The position numbers and the translations under genes were made by a program. Below are positions 42,690 through 53,788 of a stretch of 64,000 nucleotides of DNA, piece after piece. The stretch comes from Serripes groenlandicus. Taxonomy: Eukaryota > Mollusca > Bivalvia > Cardiida > Cardiidae. The notes under the pieces are model-generated. The model had not been told where the DNA came from, did not search any database, and saw nothing but the letters and a program-made list of their open reading frames with translations. Location: contig JASEVX010000011.1 in assembly GCA_031761405.1 (NCBI GenBank), positions 22,274,003 to 22,338,002 on the forward strand, in the 5' to 3' direction. The first letter of the stretch is position 1. Every line of letters begins with the position of its first letter.

Positions 42690-43232
42690 AGTAGTACACA
42701 TCCACTGACCGAGGTACAAAAAAACCTTCACATAGCGAACATTAGCCCCTTCATCATTTATGAGATGACGGACATAAGCCCATTTACATAGCGGACATTA
42801 TCCACTTCAACAGTTTGCCTGTAATCACTCGATAGTAATCAAACAATATATTTTCTTAATTGAACAATGACTGGATTTTCATTACAAATATTTAATCCGA
42901 AATTTGTGTGTTTAACAGTTTGCCTTTAATTACCTATACTAGACAGAAGGTCATTAAACAATTCTTAAACACTATTGGTTCTATCAGTAGTCCGTGGTTG
43001 TTCAATTAAATTTAAAACACTCACCCTGATTAGATTTACGAAGTAACTTAAGAATGTGTTAATGTATAGATAAATGAAGTGAAATGGCTTTCGCTGTGTT
43101 TTTTCTCTGTGTGTATTGTATAGTATGTGAAGCGGATAACGCCGCATGTGAAGGGGCTAATGTCCGACTATGTACTTTTATACGAAGGGGATAATGTCCG
43201 GGAGGGGCTAATGTCCGCCATTCGTCTGCTGC
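42690..43232. mobile_element. Foldback element with GGACATTAGCCCCTTCA-type ends
   Basis: Left: TTCACATAGCGAACATTAGC, CCCTTCA and CATAGCGGACATTATCC. Right: GTGAAGCGGATAACGCCGCA, TGTGAAGGGGCTAATGTCCG and GGGAGGGGCTAATGTCCGCC. Both arms contain tandem copies of the same short word in inverted orientation. The 330-bp core is AT-rich with an internal duplication (AACAGTTTGCCTGTAATCAC with AACAGTTTGCCTTTAATTAC). Confidence 0.8.
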
Positions 43233-43545
43233 TGATTAGTTGTAAGTGGGAAAAAGTTAAAATATTTTTCTTTTCAATGAACCTACCTAAAATAAACGTT
43301 TGCTACGAAAAGATCTCCAGTTAAATACAAATAATGATAGGGGTTTGATACGCCCCAAGGCCAACCCATTGAAATCATTGCGGTGCTTTACAAATGCTTA
43401 ATTATTTTAAAGTGCATATAATACACAACACCGTCAAAACACTCCATCCTAACGATAACACATCGATCCTCAACAAAGGTTCAAATCAGCCTGTGACGAC
43501 GCACAGTTCAATCAGACAGCTCACGTTCAAAACAGACACTCGACG
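43224..43545 (+). repeat. About 320-bp duplicate, copy 1 (partner 44565-44881)
   Basis: GTCTGCTGCTGATTAGTTGT to CAGACACTCGACG. Roughly nine of ten bases match copy 2. Contains AGGCCAACCCATTGAAATCA and ACACCGTCAAAACACTCCAT. Confidence 0.93.
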
Positions 43546-43735
43546 GATTCTATGCTAAATTTACGAGACGTTTCTAAGATTGATCCTGATTACCGAACGT
43601 CACAGTTATAACTTATAATAATAATTGATAACATATCTTATCGTGCCTAGGCACACACAATCTATTTCTACTTTAATACAGACCGCGTCAGGCGACTTGG
43701 GACCTCTATTGACTGTCCGACGTGGAATGATTATT

Positions 43736-43836
43736 CCTATTAATCTGAAGCCTCTTCAGCAAAGGACTTTTGAAAACATTTTGACAAAAGGAAAAATTGC
43801 TCACTACAGATGTGTTGTATGTGGGAAAGGTTTAAT
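43736..43836. mobile_element. TTAA-MITE, internal deletion
   Basis: TATTAATCTGAAGCCTCTTC, GACTTTTGAAAACATTTTGA and TGTTGTATGTGGGAAAGGTT. The right arm is cut to about 35 bp. Confidence 0.75.
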
Positions 43837-43839
43837 GTC

Positions 43840-44139
43840 TATATAACATTTTGGCCAAAAATGAAGACACTGGTGAGACTGTGCAGATGCATTAAAAGCC
43901 AAGACACGGCGCATGTGTGTTTAGCTCCCTGAAAGACGGTCATAGCAGGTAGATAACATATCATAGAGATTGGGTTACACTATAATATGTTTATGTCCTT
44001 GGAAGGCGGGTGGGTTTTTACACCAAATGTAGAATGTCAAGGACGTTCGGAAATTGGTGGGCTGAAAAAAGGTTTTTGAGATCCACCAGCATATAAGCTC
44101 CGGTTGCATAATGTTTTAACATAACCCTTTCATTCCTTC
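43840..44139. other. No feature recognised
   Basis: Spacer without repeat or coding similarity. Confidence 0.4.
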
Positions 44140-44305
44140 CGATTCGATAGCCTACTGGTTAAGACATTCGATTCGGGAGTGGCAGATCGAAGGTTCGAAT
44201 CCCAGTGGTATGGCCGTTTTGGTAGCCGCCGGCTACTTACATAATGATATCAAAAGCCTGTTTGCGCGGTGCCTTGAAACACTTATGACTCGGGCAGTAA
44301 CAATG
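44140..44305 (+). mobile_element. tRNA-headed SINE of a separate type
   Basis: GATAGCCTACTGGTTAAGAC (A-box) and CGAAGGTTCGAATCCCAGTG (B-box) are 40 bp apart, as in a tRNA. The body (GTTTTGGTAGCCGCCGGCTA, GCGCGGTGCCTTGAAACACT) is unlike the other SINEs here, and no shared tail is seen. Confidence 0.65.
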
Positions 44306-44391
44306 TTCAGGTAAAAAAAATGTCTTATAAGTCAGAAATGACTGGAGCTTTCATAAGTGGCGACACTATGATAAACACAATCTTTACTTAT

Positions 44392-44600
44392 ATACCTATT
44401 TTGACGCCTCTGTAGCAAACGAATCTTTAAAACATTGTGGCAAAAGGAGAAATGCTCATGATGAACAATTTCTTCTTTTGCCAATATTTCTTCAACTATA
44501 TTCAACTGGGGGTTGTCTTTGTTTTTTTGAATTACGTACATTTTGCCAACAGGTTTTCACAGTCGTCTGCTGCTAATTAGTTGTAAGTGGGAAAAAGATA
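44392..44600. mobile_element. TTAA-MITE, decayed ends
   Basis: TTTTGACGCCTCTGTAGCAA, AACATTGTGGCAAAAGGAGA with its complement, and CAGTCGTCTGCTGCTAATTA. Its right end overlaps the start of the 320-bp duplicate. Confidence 0.75.
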
Positions 44601-44881
44601 AAATATTTTTCTTTTCAATGAAACTACCTAAAATAAATGTTTTCTATGAAAAGATCTCTAGTTAATACAAATAATGATACAGGTGTAATACACCTCAAGG
44701 CCAACCCATTGAAAACATTTCGGTGCTTAACAAAGGCTTAATTATTTTAAAGTGCATATACTGTACAACACCGTCAAAACACTCCGTCCTAAAGAGAGCA
44801 CATCGATCCTCAACACTGGTTCAAATCAGCCTGTGAAGACGCACAGTTCGATCAGTTCACGTTTAAAACAGACACTCGACG
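44565..44881 (+). repeat. About 320-bp duplicate, copy 2
   Basis: GTCTGCTGCTAATTAGTTGT to ACAGACACTCGACG, collinear with 43224-43545 with small indels (a 7-bp loss near GATCAGTTCACG). Here the unit is still attached to its MITE, unlike copy 1. Confidence 0.93.
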
Positions 44882-44942
44882 AGGTGTGTGAAATAAGCAC
44901 GTCGGTCGAAGCTCGTACGTCGACATTTAAATTTATACTAAG

Positions 44943-45675
44943 ATAGTGTTGACCTGGATCGTAGGTCGTAGGTCGACACTCAAATTTTCACTAAGACAGT
45001 GCTGACCTGGCGTGTAGGTCGTAGGTCGACACTCAAACTAATGTTCAGAAAGTGTGGACCTGGCGCGTAGGTCGTAGGTCGAAACTCACATTTATGTTCA
45101 AAAAGTGTCGACCTGGCGCGTAGGTCGTAGGTCGACACTCAAACTTATATTCAGAAAGTGATAACCTGGCGCGTAGGTCGTAGATCGACACTCAAATTTA
45201 CAGTAAGAAAGTGTTGATCTGGCGCGTAGGTCGTAAATCGACACTCAAATTTACACTAAGAAAGTGATGACCTGGCGCGTAGGTCGTAGGTCGACACTCA
45301 AACTTATGTTCAGAAAGTGTTGACCTGGCGCGTAGGTCATAGCTCGACACTCAAATTTATGTTCAGAAAGTGTTGACCTGGCGCGTAGGTCGTAGGTCAG
45401 CACTCAAACTTATGTTCATAATGTGTTGACTTGGCGCGTAGGTCGTAGGTCGACACTCAAATTTATGTCCAGAAAGTGTTGACTTGGCGAGTAGGTCGTA
45501 GGTCGACACTCAAATGTACACTAAGATAGTGTTGACCTAGCGCGTAGGTCGTAGGTCGACACTCAAATTTTACTAAGAAAGTGTTGACCTGGCGCGTAGG
45601 TCGTAGTTCGACACTCAAATTTATGTTTAGAAAGTGTTGACCTGGCACATAGGTCGTAGGTCGACACTCAAATAT
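44943..45675 (+). repeat. 53-bp minisatellite, about 14 copies
   Basis: GACCTGGCGCGTAGGTCGTA recurs every 53 bp, followed by GGTCGACACTCAAA and a variable ATTTATGTTCAGAAAGTG. The short palindrome GGTCGACC/GTCGAC recurs in each unit. Confidence 0.97.
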
Positions 45676-45679
45676 TTTC

Positions 45680-46215
45680 GCACGGGAGTGGAACAACGGC
45701 ATTAAGTCGGATTTCTACCCTAGTCTGCCGCGTGTATTACGTAGAGCATTCGGGCCTAGACGCCCTTGTCATGGGACTGGAAAAAAATATTTCTCACAAT
45801 AGTGGAACACTTTAAAAAAAATCTCTCACGCGAGTGATATAACGGCCTTAAGGCGGATTTTACCCGAGTCTGCCGCGTGTATTACGGGGATCACTCGGGC
45901 CTACAGGCCCTTGTCACGGGAGTGGAACAAAAAAAAAATTTATCACAGGAGTGGATCACTTTTTTTTTCTCCCGTCACGGGAGTGGAACAACGGCCTTAA
46001 GGCGGATTTCTACCCGAGTCTGCCGCGTATATTACGGGGAGCACTCGGGCCTAGACGTCCTTGTCACGGGAGTGGAACACAAAATATTTCTCACATGAGT
46101 GGAACACTTTATTTTTTCTCACGGGAGTGGAACAACGACCTTAAGGCGGGTTTCTACCCGAGTCAGCCGGTGTATGACGGGGAGCACTCGGGCCTACAGG
46201 CCCTTGTCACGGGAG
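45680..46215 (+). repeat. About 145-bp tandem repeat, about 4 units
   Basis: CACGGGAGTGGAACAACGGC, TTAAGGCGGATTTCTACCCG, AGTCTGCCGCGT and GAGCACTCGGGCCTAGACG recur around 45690, 45840, 45985 and 46130. The A-rich linker between units varies in length. Noticeably more GC-rich than the surroundings. Confidence 0.93.
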
Positions 46216-46224
46216 TTGAACAAA

Positions 46225-46690
46225 ACAATAAGGCAGGTCCGCTGACGGTAGGGGAAGTGCTGGCCTTGTTTTACGCGAGCACTCCGCTGCTAGTAGGGGA
46301 AATGTGAGCCGTGGCCGCATGAGCTATACGGCAGGTCCCGCGGTCTACCCGCGCTGACGGCGAAGTGTTGGCCTTGTTTTACGCGTGCACTCCGCTGCTA
46401 GTAGGGGAAATGGGAGCAATTTCCGCATACGCTATAAGGCAGATCCCGCAGTCTACCCGCGCTGACGGCGAAGTGCTGGCCTTGTTTTACGCGTGCACTC
46501 CGCTGCTAGTAGGAGAAATGGGAGCAATGGCCGCATACGCTATAAGGCAGGTCCCGCAGTCTACCCGCGCTGATGGCGAAGTGCTGGCCTTGTTTTACGC
46601 GAGCTCTCCGCTGCTAGTAGGAGAAATGTGAGCCGTGGCCGCATACGCTATAAGGCAGGTCCCGCCGTCTACGCGAGTACTCAGCTGCTA
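46225..46690 (+). repeat. 108-bp tandem repeat, about 4.5 units
   Basis: TGGCCTTGTTTTACGCG recurs at 46261, 46369, 46477 and 46585 (108 bp, 36 codons). The unit includes AGCACTCCGCTGCTAGTAGG, GGCCGCATACGCTATA and AGTCTACCCGCGCTGACGGC. A plus-strand frame stays open over 88 codons but has no support as a gene. Confidence 0.96.
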
Positions 46691-47187
46691 GTAAGGGATA
46701 TGTTGGCCGTATCAAACAATGGGATACAGGTACGGGACAAGCGAGTGTTTTAAATATCTATGAACCCTACCCCTGCCCCGTAGGCAAAAACTTGTCTTAA
46801 TGGGTGGTAATAATATAGTATGCTAGAATGTAATTAGTATAATTTTTCCACACACGGCTGTTATCAAACGGGTTTAAACCCGACATATCATCAAATCCAT
46901 CCATTCTTTTTTTCTATTGGGGATTTAATTATATAGTGACCATGAATTTTACATAGTCCAAAATATTTAACTTGTGCTTCCGGGAAAATAGCTTCTTTTC
47001 AATGACATTAGTTGGCAGAATAACCTAGACATTGGGTGATTTAAATGATAAAATATGGTTTCAAATTATAATTCAGTGATGAATTCACCATGCTATGAAT
47101 AAATCAAATGTTCTAAAGGTGCCTACATTTTATCATTTTGATTTATAAAAACGGTATGTCTGTTGAATTCAAAAGGTTTTAGATGTT
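46691..47187. other. No feature recognised
   Basis: AT-rich spacer right of the satellite cluster. Confidence 0.4.
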
Positions 47188-47378
47188 TTAACTCTTTCAG
47201 CGCACATTGCAATAAGGAGGGTTTTACGAACAACACAGATTCGGGTTAGTCAGCTCGTAACGAGCTTTCTCACATGTAATCAGCATTGAGTTATCAAAAT
47301 AATAACACGAAACATTGAGTCGCCCGATCTTGAACATGGACTAGTCCACTTTTGGAAAGACGCCGCTGAAAGAGTTAA
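47188..47378. mobile_element. Second TTAA-flanked MITE type (TTAACTCTTTCAGCG ends)
   Basis: TTAACTCTTTCAGCGCACAT at the left and GACGCCGCTGAAAGAGTTAA at the right, 191 bp, with TTAA as the outermost four bases on both sides. The core has no similarity to the common TTAA-MITE, but the CTCTTTC / CCCTTTC ends are related in style. Confidence 0.85.
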
Positions 47379-49059
47379 ACCGTACATTTATGGAATAAAT
47401 CTGTATTTATCCTGTCGTTTAATCATGCTAAAAGTTGAGTAGGAAAGTTTAAGTTGAATTGTGTCACCAAGGGAAAATGCATTTATAAGTTTTACATAAC
47501 TGTGCGATCAGTGAAAATGACCTATGGCTAACGCTTTTGCCCAGCATTTCAAACTGGTATACACACAACATTCTAATATTATTGAAGGACATTCTGAAAA
47601 GCATATACTAGAGAGCCTTGATTTATATCAACGTCAATCTGCATCCCAAACTCGCAATACACAGCCCTTTTGAAACAATAGAAATCACAAATCAAATTAA
47701 AACCCTTAAGGAAAGGAAAAATTGCAAGGTAATTATCACATATTGAACGAACACATAATACATGGAGGAGAAGAATTGGCAATACATATCACAACATTAT
47801 TCAATCTAGTACTGGCTCATGAAATTATACCAACATAGTGAAATAAAGGCGTAATTATAACTATTTTCAGTGCAAATATGTTGTATGAGTGAACTGATTG
47901 ATTCCCGTTGGTGGCTCGCCTTTTTATTTAAGTGATAGATATAGTGTTTATCGTGTACACACAAGTACAAATCATATTACTTATCATCAAGGGTATACTA
48001 CTTATATTTGTAACGAACTAAACTATTTAGGGACGAAAATGTCGTTAATAACTCTTCCAACAACTTCCTATAATTAGTGAATCGCCTTCAAACAAGCACA
48101 TCACCGTTCGAAAAAAATAGGGCATTGCTTTTTGTTACAAATTTGGATTGGTTTCTGACTGGTATTCTTCTTTTTTCAAAATACTTACTATTTGCAAACT
48201 TTTTTAACAAAGTATTAAAGTATTTTTTAACAATAAGTATTATTGACTGATTTCAACTAGATTAACACATTATGTTTTTAGTTTTATGCAAGGTTCAAAC
48301 ATTTATATTTAATTATCATGATCATAGTACAAGTGGTTTTGTCTGTTGTTCAATTTAAATTTCAAGGCTCTAACTCAAACAGTGCTTTTTCAGAAGTTTC
48401 AATGACTTATTGACACAAAATGCAGGACCAGATTAGCCTGCATGGATGCGAAAAGCCTCAATGTTTGTTTTCGTAGAGCGCCTCTTATGTTAACTATAGT
48501 AAAACATTTCTCAATATTGGTTTTCCTATATTGTCGCCACCATATGAACGCATTATGTTTACAATTATTTATACCAATTTAACCATTTTCATCAATATTT
48601 TCAAAATAAACTGCTACTGAGGTGTATCATGTTGTCTTTGACAGGGAAAGGGTTAAACGACTATTCATTTGATGGAAATTCCCAAATTGTCAATTTTGCA
48701 GTAGTATCGACAAAATCAATACTAGTAATATTTCAAAATTCCTGGAACCAGTCCTTAATGTAAGCACTGTAGTATTGCCATAAGTACAGAGTATCTAGCA
48801 CGTTCAAATCAGCCGAAGTGATTTGATAAATTAGGATTATGAAAATTTAACATTTTGCGCATGTAGCTACGTCTAAAAATATCAGAAATTATGGCAGCAT
48901 ACATCTTGAAAAGAAAGGATGCAAAAAAAAAAGCCATAATCATTTAGTGAGATCCACGCATAGCACATTATTAATTTATAGAAAACAATTCAATATTGTT
49001 TGCAAAAAGAACATGTACATAAAAAGATAATAACACTTAAAACTCCATAACATTATCTG
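47379..49059. other. No gene recognised
   Basis: About 1.7 kb of AT-rich DNA. Only a lone right end of a TTAA-MITE (GACAGGGAAAGGGTTAAACG, 48640-48660) and a scrap like the GAGCCG element core (GACCAGATTAGCCTGCATGG, 48427) are visible. Confidence 0.45.
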
Positions 49060-49751
49060 GTCTCCACAGTGACAAGATCCAATTCGTCAGTGGCCTCTCG
49101 ATTGACGTTCAACACCATGAGATTGTTCAGTCTGCCCCTTGGTTAATATGATGTATATCTTGACGTGCCGTAGCGCCAAGACAAAGACCACCCGCTGGTT
49201 GCATTTGTGACAGGTATCACCAGTATTAGCTGCAAAAACGTCACCACTTGCTTGATCAATGATACTGAATATCTCCAGACACAGGTTGACGACCGATTGT
49301 TAATTTAGCTCCTGTCCTGGACCATTGTATTCAGTTTCTAGAGATGGCTGTTAAGCGTCATGAACTCAAGATTGTCCTTATGTCCAGGATGAAGTCCTCG
49401 GGGGAACCGGAATTTGCCAGTATAAATTTAAGGTGAAATTCCTGATGCCATCGATAAATGTGGAACGCAGGTTCGTCGATTGCTACATGTAGCAGTACAC
49501 GTATTTCGTTGTTGCATAATCGTCCACTGCATTGGAATGGTAGGTTCTCCTACATCTAATGTGTCCAGTTTACTGTCGAGCTCGTCAAAAAGAAAACAAT
49601 CATTAGATGTGTCATCGCGAAGACTGCATACGATCGATTCTGTCAATCTGACTTTCCGACGCGGAAAGGTCCGCGTGTTGCAGTTTGTGGCTAAGAGTGT
49701 AACTGTGTTGCAGTATCTCGTATGTGAATGAAACATCGGAAATGAAGTCAA
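49060..49751 (-). pseudogene. hAT transposase C-terminal remnant, copy 2
   Basis: The minus strand opens with a 107-codon frame containing VCSLRDDTSNDCFLFDELD, SKLDTLDVGEPTIPMQWTI and NTCTATCSNRRTC. After several frame changes the end reads LALRHVKIYIILTKG and then GRLNNLMVLNVNREATDELD followed by LVTVETR and a stop. The pair L-R-x-x-K-x-Y and RLNxLMxLxxxxxxTDxLDL is the hAT dimerisation (hATC) signature at the transposase C-terminus. LDVxEPxxPR-type segments precede it in KRBOX/52-kDa-repressor-like hAT proteins. Frameshifts make it non-functional. The 5' two thirds of the gene are not recognisable upstream. Confidence 0.6.
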
Positions 49752-50550
49752 AACAGTTCACCTGTGCCTTGACTCCTACAATTCTTGCTCTCTAGTCTCA
49801 AAATCTGTAGTATATAAACCGCATGCACCAATCCTATCTATGTGCTTTCCCTGTTAACTCGGCAGTTATATAGGGCGATGTTAATTTGGACGGGTGTAAT
49901 AGTTGCTGCTTCTTTGGACGGAACCAATGAAGTCTTCGTGAACCTCTAGGTTGGCCTCACGGTTGGACTGAATGGTTGTTTCTTCAACCATGACCATAAA
50001 CGTAATAAATTATTTGATGGGTACTTAAACTATAAGAGTCTATTGTATACTGATAATTTGGTCAAATTGTCCTCATGCGAACTCTGATGTAACACACTTC
50101 CTAACATAGACATTATTTGAACATTCTTCAATATAAATCTAATGCACACAGTGTAGGAAAAGCAGAAAATGGTTATTAAAAGCGTCATTACAAATTGAAA
50201 TTATACACTGTTTATCTTAAATCAAACTAGTTTGTTAAATTATTATGTTCTTTTCTTAAAAAAATGGCAACAGATTTGAAGATTTAAAAAAGAATATGTT
50301 AGACAGCTACAATGTGTAAATTATTTTACCTGTAAATTAAAATATGCAAATTTTCTTACAACCCCACAATGGTGCACACACAATAACATTACTCATTGTT
50401 GATTGTTACTGTGTATCATATCAGTTGCATTAAAACAGTTATGCATGTTTTGGATACAAAGGTCTATTCATGGTTTCTTTGTATTTAGGTGCAGATATCG
50501 TTCAACTGAAACTATTTTATTTTTGACATTTTATTTCATCATGCGGTTTT

Positions 50551-51299
50551 GTGTCAATTTCGTCAACAAAATTGACAAGTTGACGTATTGACGAACTTGA
50601 AGAAGCTCTTCTGAATGACTGATGGCCATGAATTTTGAAATAGGGCCTAATTTGGCATTCAATACGTCCAGATACTTATCTAAAGGAAAGTAATAAAGTT
50701 TTTAGAAAAATATTTTTTTCGTAAATTTCGTCAACTAAATTGACGAGTTGACGAATTGACGAACTTGAAGAAGCTCTTCTGATTGACTGATCGCCATGAA
50801 ATAGGGCCTAATTTGCATTCAATACGTCCAGATACTTATCTAAAGGAAAGAAATAAAGTTTTTAGAAAAATATGTTTTTCGTTAATTTCATCAACTTTAT
50901 TGACAAGTTGACGAATTGACGAAGCTCTTATGAATGACTGATGGGCATGAAACATAAAATAGGGCCTAATTTGCATCCAATACGTCCAGATACATTATCT
51001 AAAGGAAAGAAATAAAGTTTTTAGAAAAATATTTTTTCGTCAATTTCGTCAACTAAATTGACGAGTTGACGAATTGACGAACTTGACGAAGCTCTTCTGA
51101 TTGACTGATCGCCATGAAACATGAAATGGGGCCTAATTTGCATTTAATACATCCAGATACATTATCTTAAAGAAAGAAATAAAGTTAATCGAAAAAATGT
51201 CACAGTTCGTCACTCGTCAACCTAACTTCACGGACCTAAAAAAATGTGACAGTTCGTCACTCGTCAATTCGTCACTCGTCAACCTAACTTCACGGACCT
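50551..51299 (-). repeat. TTGACGA-rich array element, copy 3 (antisense)
   Basis: CATTCAATACGTCCAGATAC or its variants at about 50656, 50816, 50974 and 51144, each unit with GAAGCTCTTCTGATTGACTG. It ends with CACAGTTCGTCACTCGTC and TAACTTCACGGACCT, as in copy 2. The partner segment has no array at this place. Confidence 0.93.
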
Positions 51300-51304
51300 C
51301 CTTT

Positions 51305-51535
51305 TTAACAGTGTACTAGATATAATATTTTACACTGTTTGCTTCAAACGCATCTGACAGTTATCACGGGGTTGATGTGCTAGCATTACGATTGGTAACT
51401 ACCTATGTATACTAAGATAAAGTAGAAAACAATGCCAGAAAAGGGAAATAACTTAAAAACCATTATTCTTCACTCACAATGTTTTCAAATGTGTTCAGCT
51501 AGAAAGATATCAAAACTTATATGTATGAGGGAAAT
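51305..51535. mobile_element. TTAA-MITE, decayed, shared with duplicate
   Basis: TACACTGTTTGCTTCAAACG, CCAGAAAAGGGAAATAACTT and ATGTATGAGGGAAATTGACC. Orthologous to 30480-30690. Confidence 0.6.
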
Positions 51536-51985
51536 TGACCAGATATATAACATCCATACAACATCTTAACTCTTAGTGATATATTTAACAAAGTATTTGC
51601 GAGACCATTATATACAGTGATACTTATATTATATTTCATTATGACACGACACAGTATGTTCCTTTCCTTGCAGTAAGTTAGCTATTTAACTTCCTGCCTT
51701 AAATAGTTTCAAACTAAAGACATCATAAGAGGTAAATTATAATAGAGTGATGTGAATAAAAAACCCTTATGTTGCATAATATCTGATTTGATCCAATATT
51801 TCCCCCAGTACAGAAGAAATATGTCAACAATGCGAAAAAAAGGGAAATAATTTGATAATGAGCAAATCTTTACCAATAATGTCCTACCAATGACCATGGT
51901 GTTAGTGGTTTCGAACATTCAGACGCGTTCAAAACAGACTAATTTATAAATATCCTTACATGAATATATTGTCTGTGTAAATTGG

Positions 51986-53788
51986 TTGAGTTTTGCTGCT
52001 CCGAGTACAAAACCACGTGTATATTATCTTCACAAACAGACAATCTTTTCTGTAAAGTGTCATCACCTTTACTTAAGTACTACTACAGACATGTACGACA
52101 CTAAATATTCCTCACTCTACAAGCTCAATCTTTTCAAGTAAATGGGGTCATAAATCGGCTTCATATGCTGACACACATATCTCGAGATATGCACACACCA
52201 AAATGTCTTTATAAGTAAAGTCTAAATCAGTAGCCATAACCCAAAGCATAACCGAAGCGGACCAAATTCGTATGATATCAAACAGTCCTGCTATGGTGGA
52301 ACGGAGAGAGTCACAAGGAAACAACCTTAATATCATAGTTCAAGGTGTATTGAAATCTGACATCTCACATGACGTTGATCGTGTGTAAAACTTTGAATAC
52401 GTTATATAATTGGTCTACACAGGTGCTACGGTGAAGAGCTGTTTACGAATTGGATTTTGGAGAATATATTGAGAGGATAATTACTTGTAAGTTCAAATTT
52501 GCTTTATTTTTACTACAGTTACTTATTCGCTCGTATATCAATTTCTTAGCTGGAAGGAAGCTCAGACTATAAACCCATACATTTTATGAACCAACAGTTG
52601 ATAGACCATGTACTACATGAATTTTTCAAAATATAATCCTATACCTTTGTTATGGATTTTGGTTGCTATATCAACCGGTTCACTATTTTTTTTACTGAAC
52701 TGAATCGTTATGTTATAATAGAAAATTCACTAAACTTTCCAATCATTTTTTTGCTTTTATGAATATTTTTTTCTAGAAATTCATATTTTCTATCAATAGT
52801 CATCATTTGATAAAGGAAATAAAACAAAACACATTTTGTATCAATTTGTAAAATTTGCTCCCAAACCGTTCTTTACAATTGGGTTTATTAAGGGAAAAAA
52901 TAACATGTTTTGCCAGTTTTTGAATGCTTGTACAATTTTTATGCGGCCTTATGAACAAAAAAGAATAATGGATTCATGAGCATCAACGCCTCTTCTAACA
53001 ACAAATGTAAAATGACTATGCGTAACAGTGACTCTTAAATATGTTACCATGGCTACAAAAAGTATCATTTTTCAAATTTTGTCAAATTTTGCCAAAATAA
53101 TAAATTGTTCAAATGTTAATAAAACTGTTGCCGACATGTCGGATAAAAAAAATGATCACATGGAAATCATGAACCCGTCTAACAACTTATGTAAAAATGT
53201 TGCAGGAAATTTGTCTTTTAAATGAGTTACCATGGTTACAAAAAGTTTTATTTTTCAAATATTCGCAAAAGCATTATCTTTTCATGTATTTGGTAAGAAC
53301 TTGATATTAAATTGATAATTCAAAAAACATTTTGGGAGAATGAATGTTGTTAAACAAATTCCAGAAGAAACGACTATAAAATAGAGTACATATTCGTGTT
53401 CCCATGGTGACAGTATACCAAGATAAACATTTGACATTTAGTAAACTATGTTATAAACCTACACAAAAGATGAAGCAAAATGTTACTAGAAAAGTCATTG
53501 GTTATGCATCTGATAATAACTTTCTGTACATGTATCCCCAATATAGGCTCAAAATATTATTATTAATGGCGTTGCGAAGAAAACACACTTTTATGCACAA
53601 AATATGTACACGTTTGTAGTGTGTTATTCTGTTTCAAAAGATATATAAAATTAATGAATTTTTCAAGCAAAGCAGGGTTAACTCAATGAAACATCTTCAA
53701 AGTTAGAACTTCTTATATATAATGTATATAACTCAATAAAACATATCTAGCAACGAGCCTCCATAAATTCTCATTAGTCTTTCACTCT
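51986..53788. other. No gene recognised; one internal duplication
   Basis: Very AT-rich. GTTACCATGGCTACAAAAAG (53043) recurs as GTTACCATGGTTACAAAAAG (53226), and AACAACAAATGTAAAATGAC resembles AACAACTTATGTAAAAATGT, giving an about 184-bp two-unit repeat. No coding similarity is seen in the 60-75 codon frames. Confidence 0.5.

Larger units (their letters stand above)
49350..51985 (+). repeat. Diverged duplicated segment, copy 2 (partner 29300-31135)
   Basis: Collinear with copy 1 as described there. It contains an extra about 750-bp TTGACGA array (50551-51299) and lacks the SINE fragment. Homology fades after TGTGTAAATTGGTTGAG near 51985. Confidence 0.8.

Noticed and set aside
46365..46631. 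Repeat protein of 88 codons
   Set aside because: Product of the 108-bp tandem repeat; no homology, start context or splice signals.
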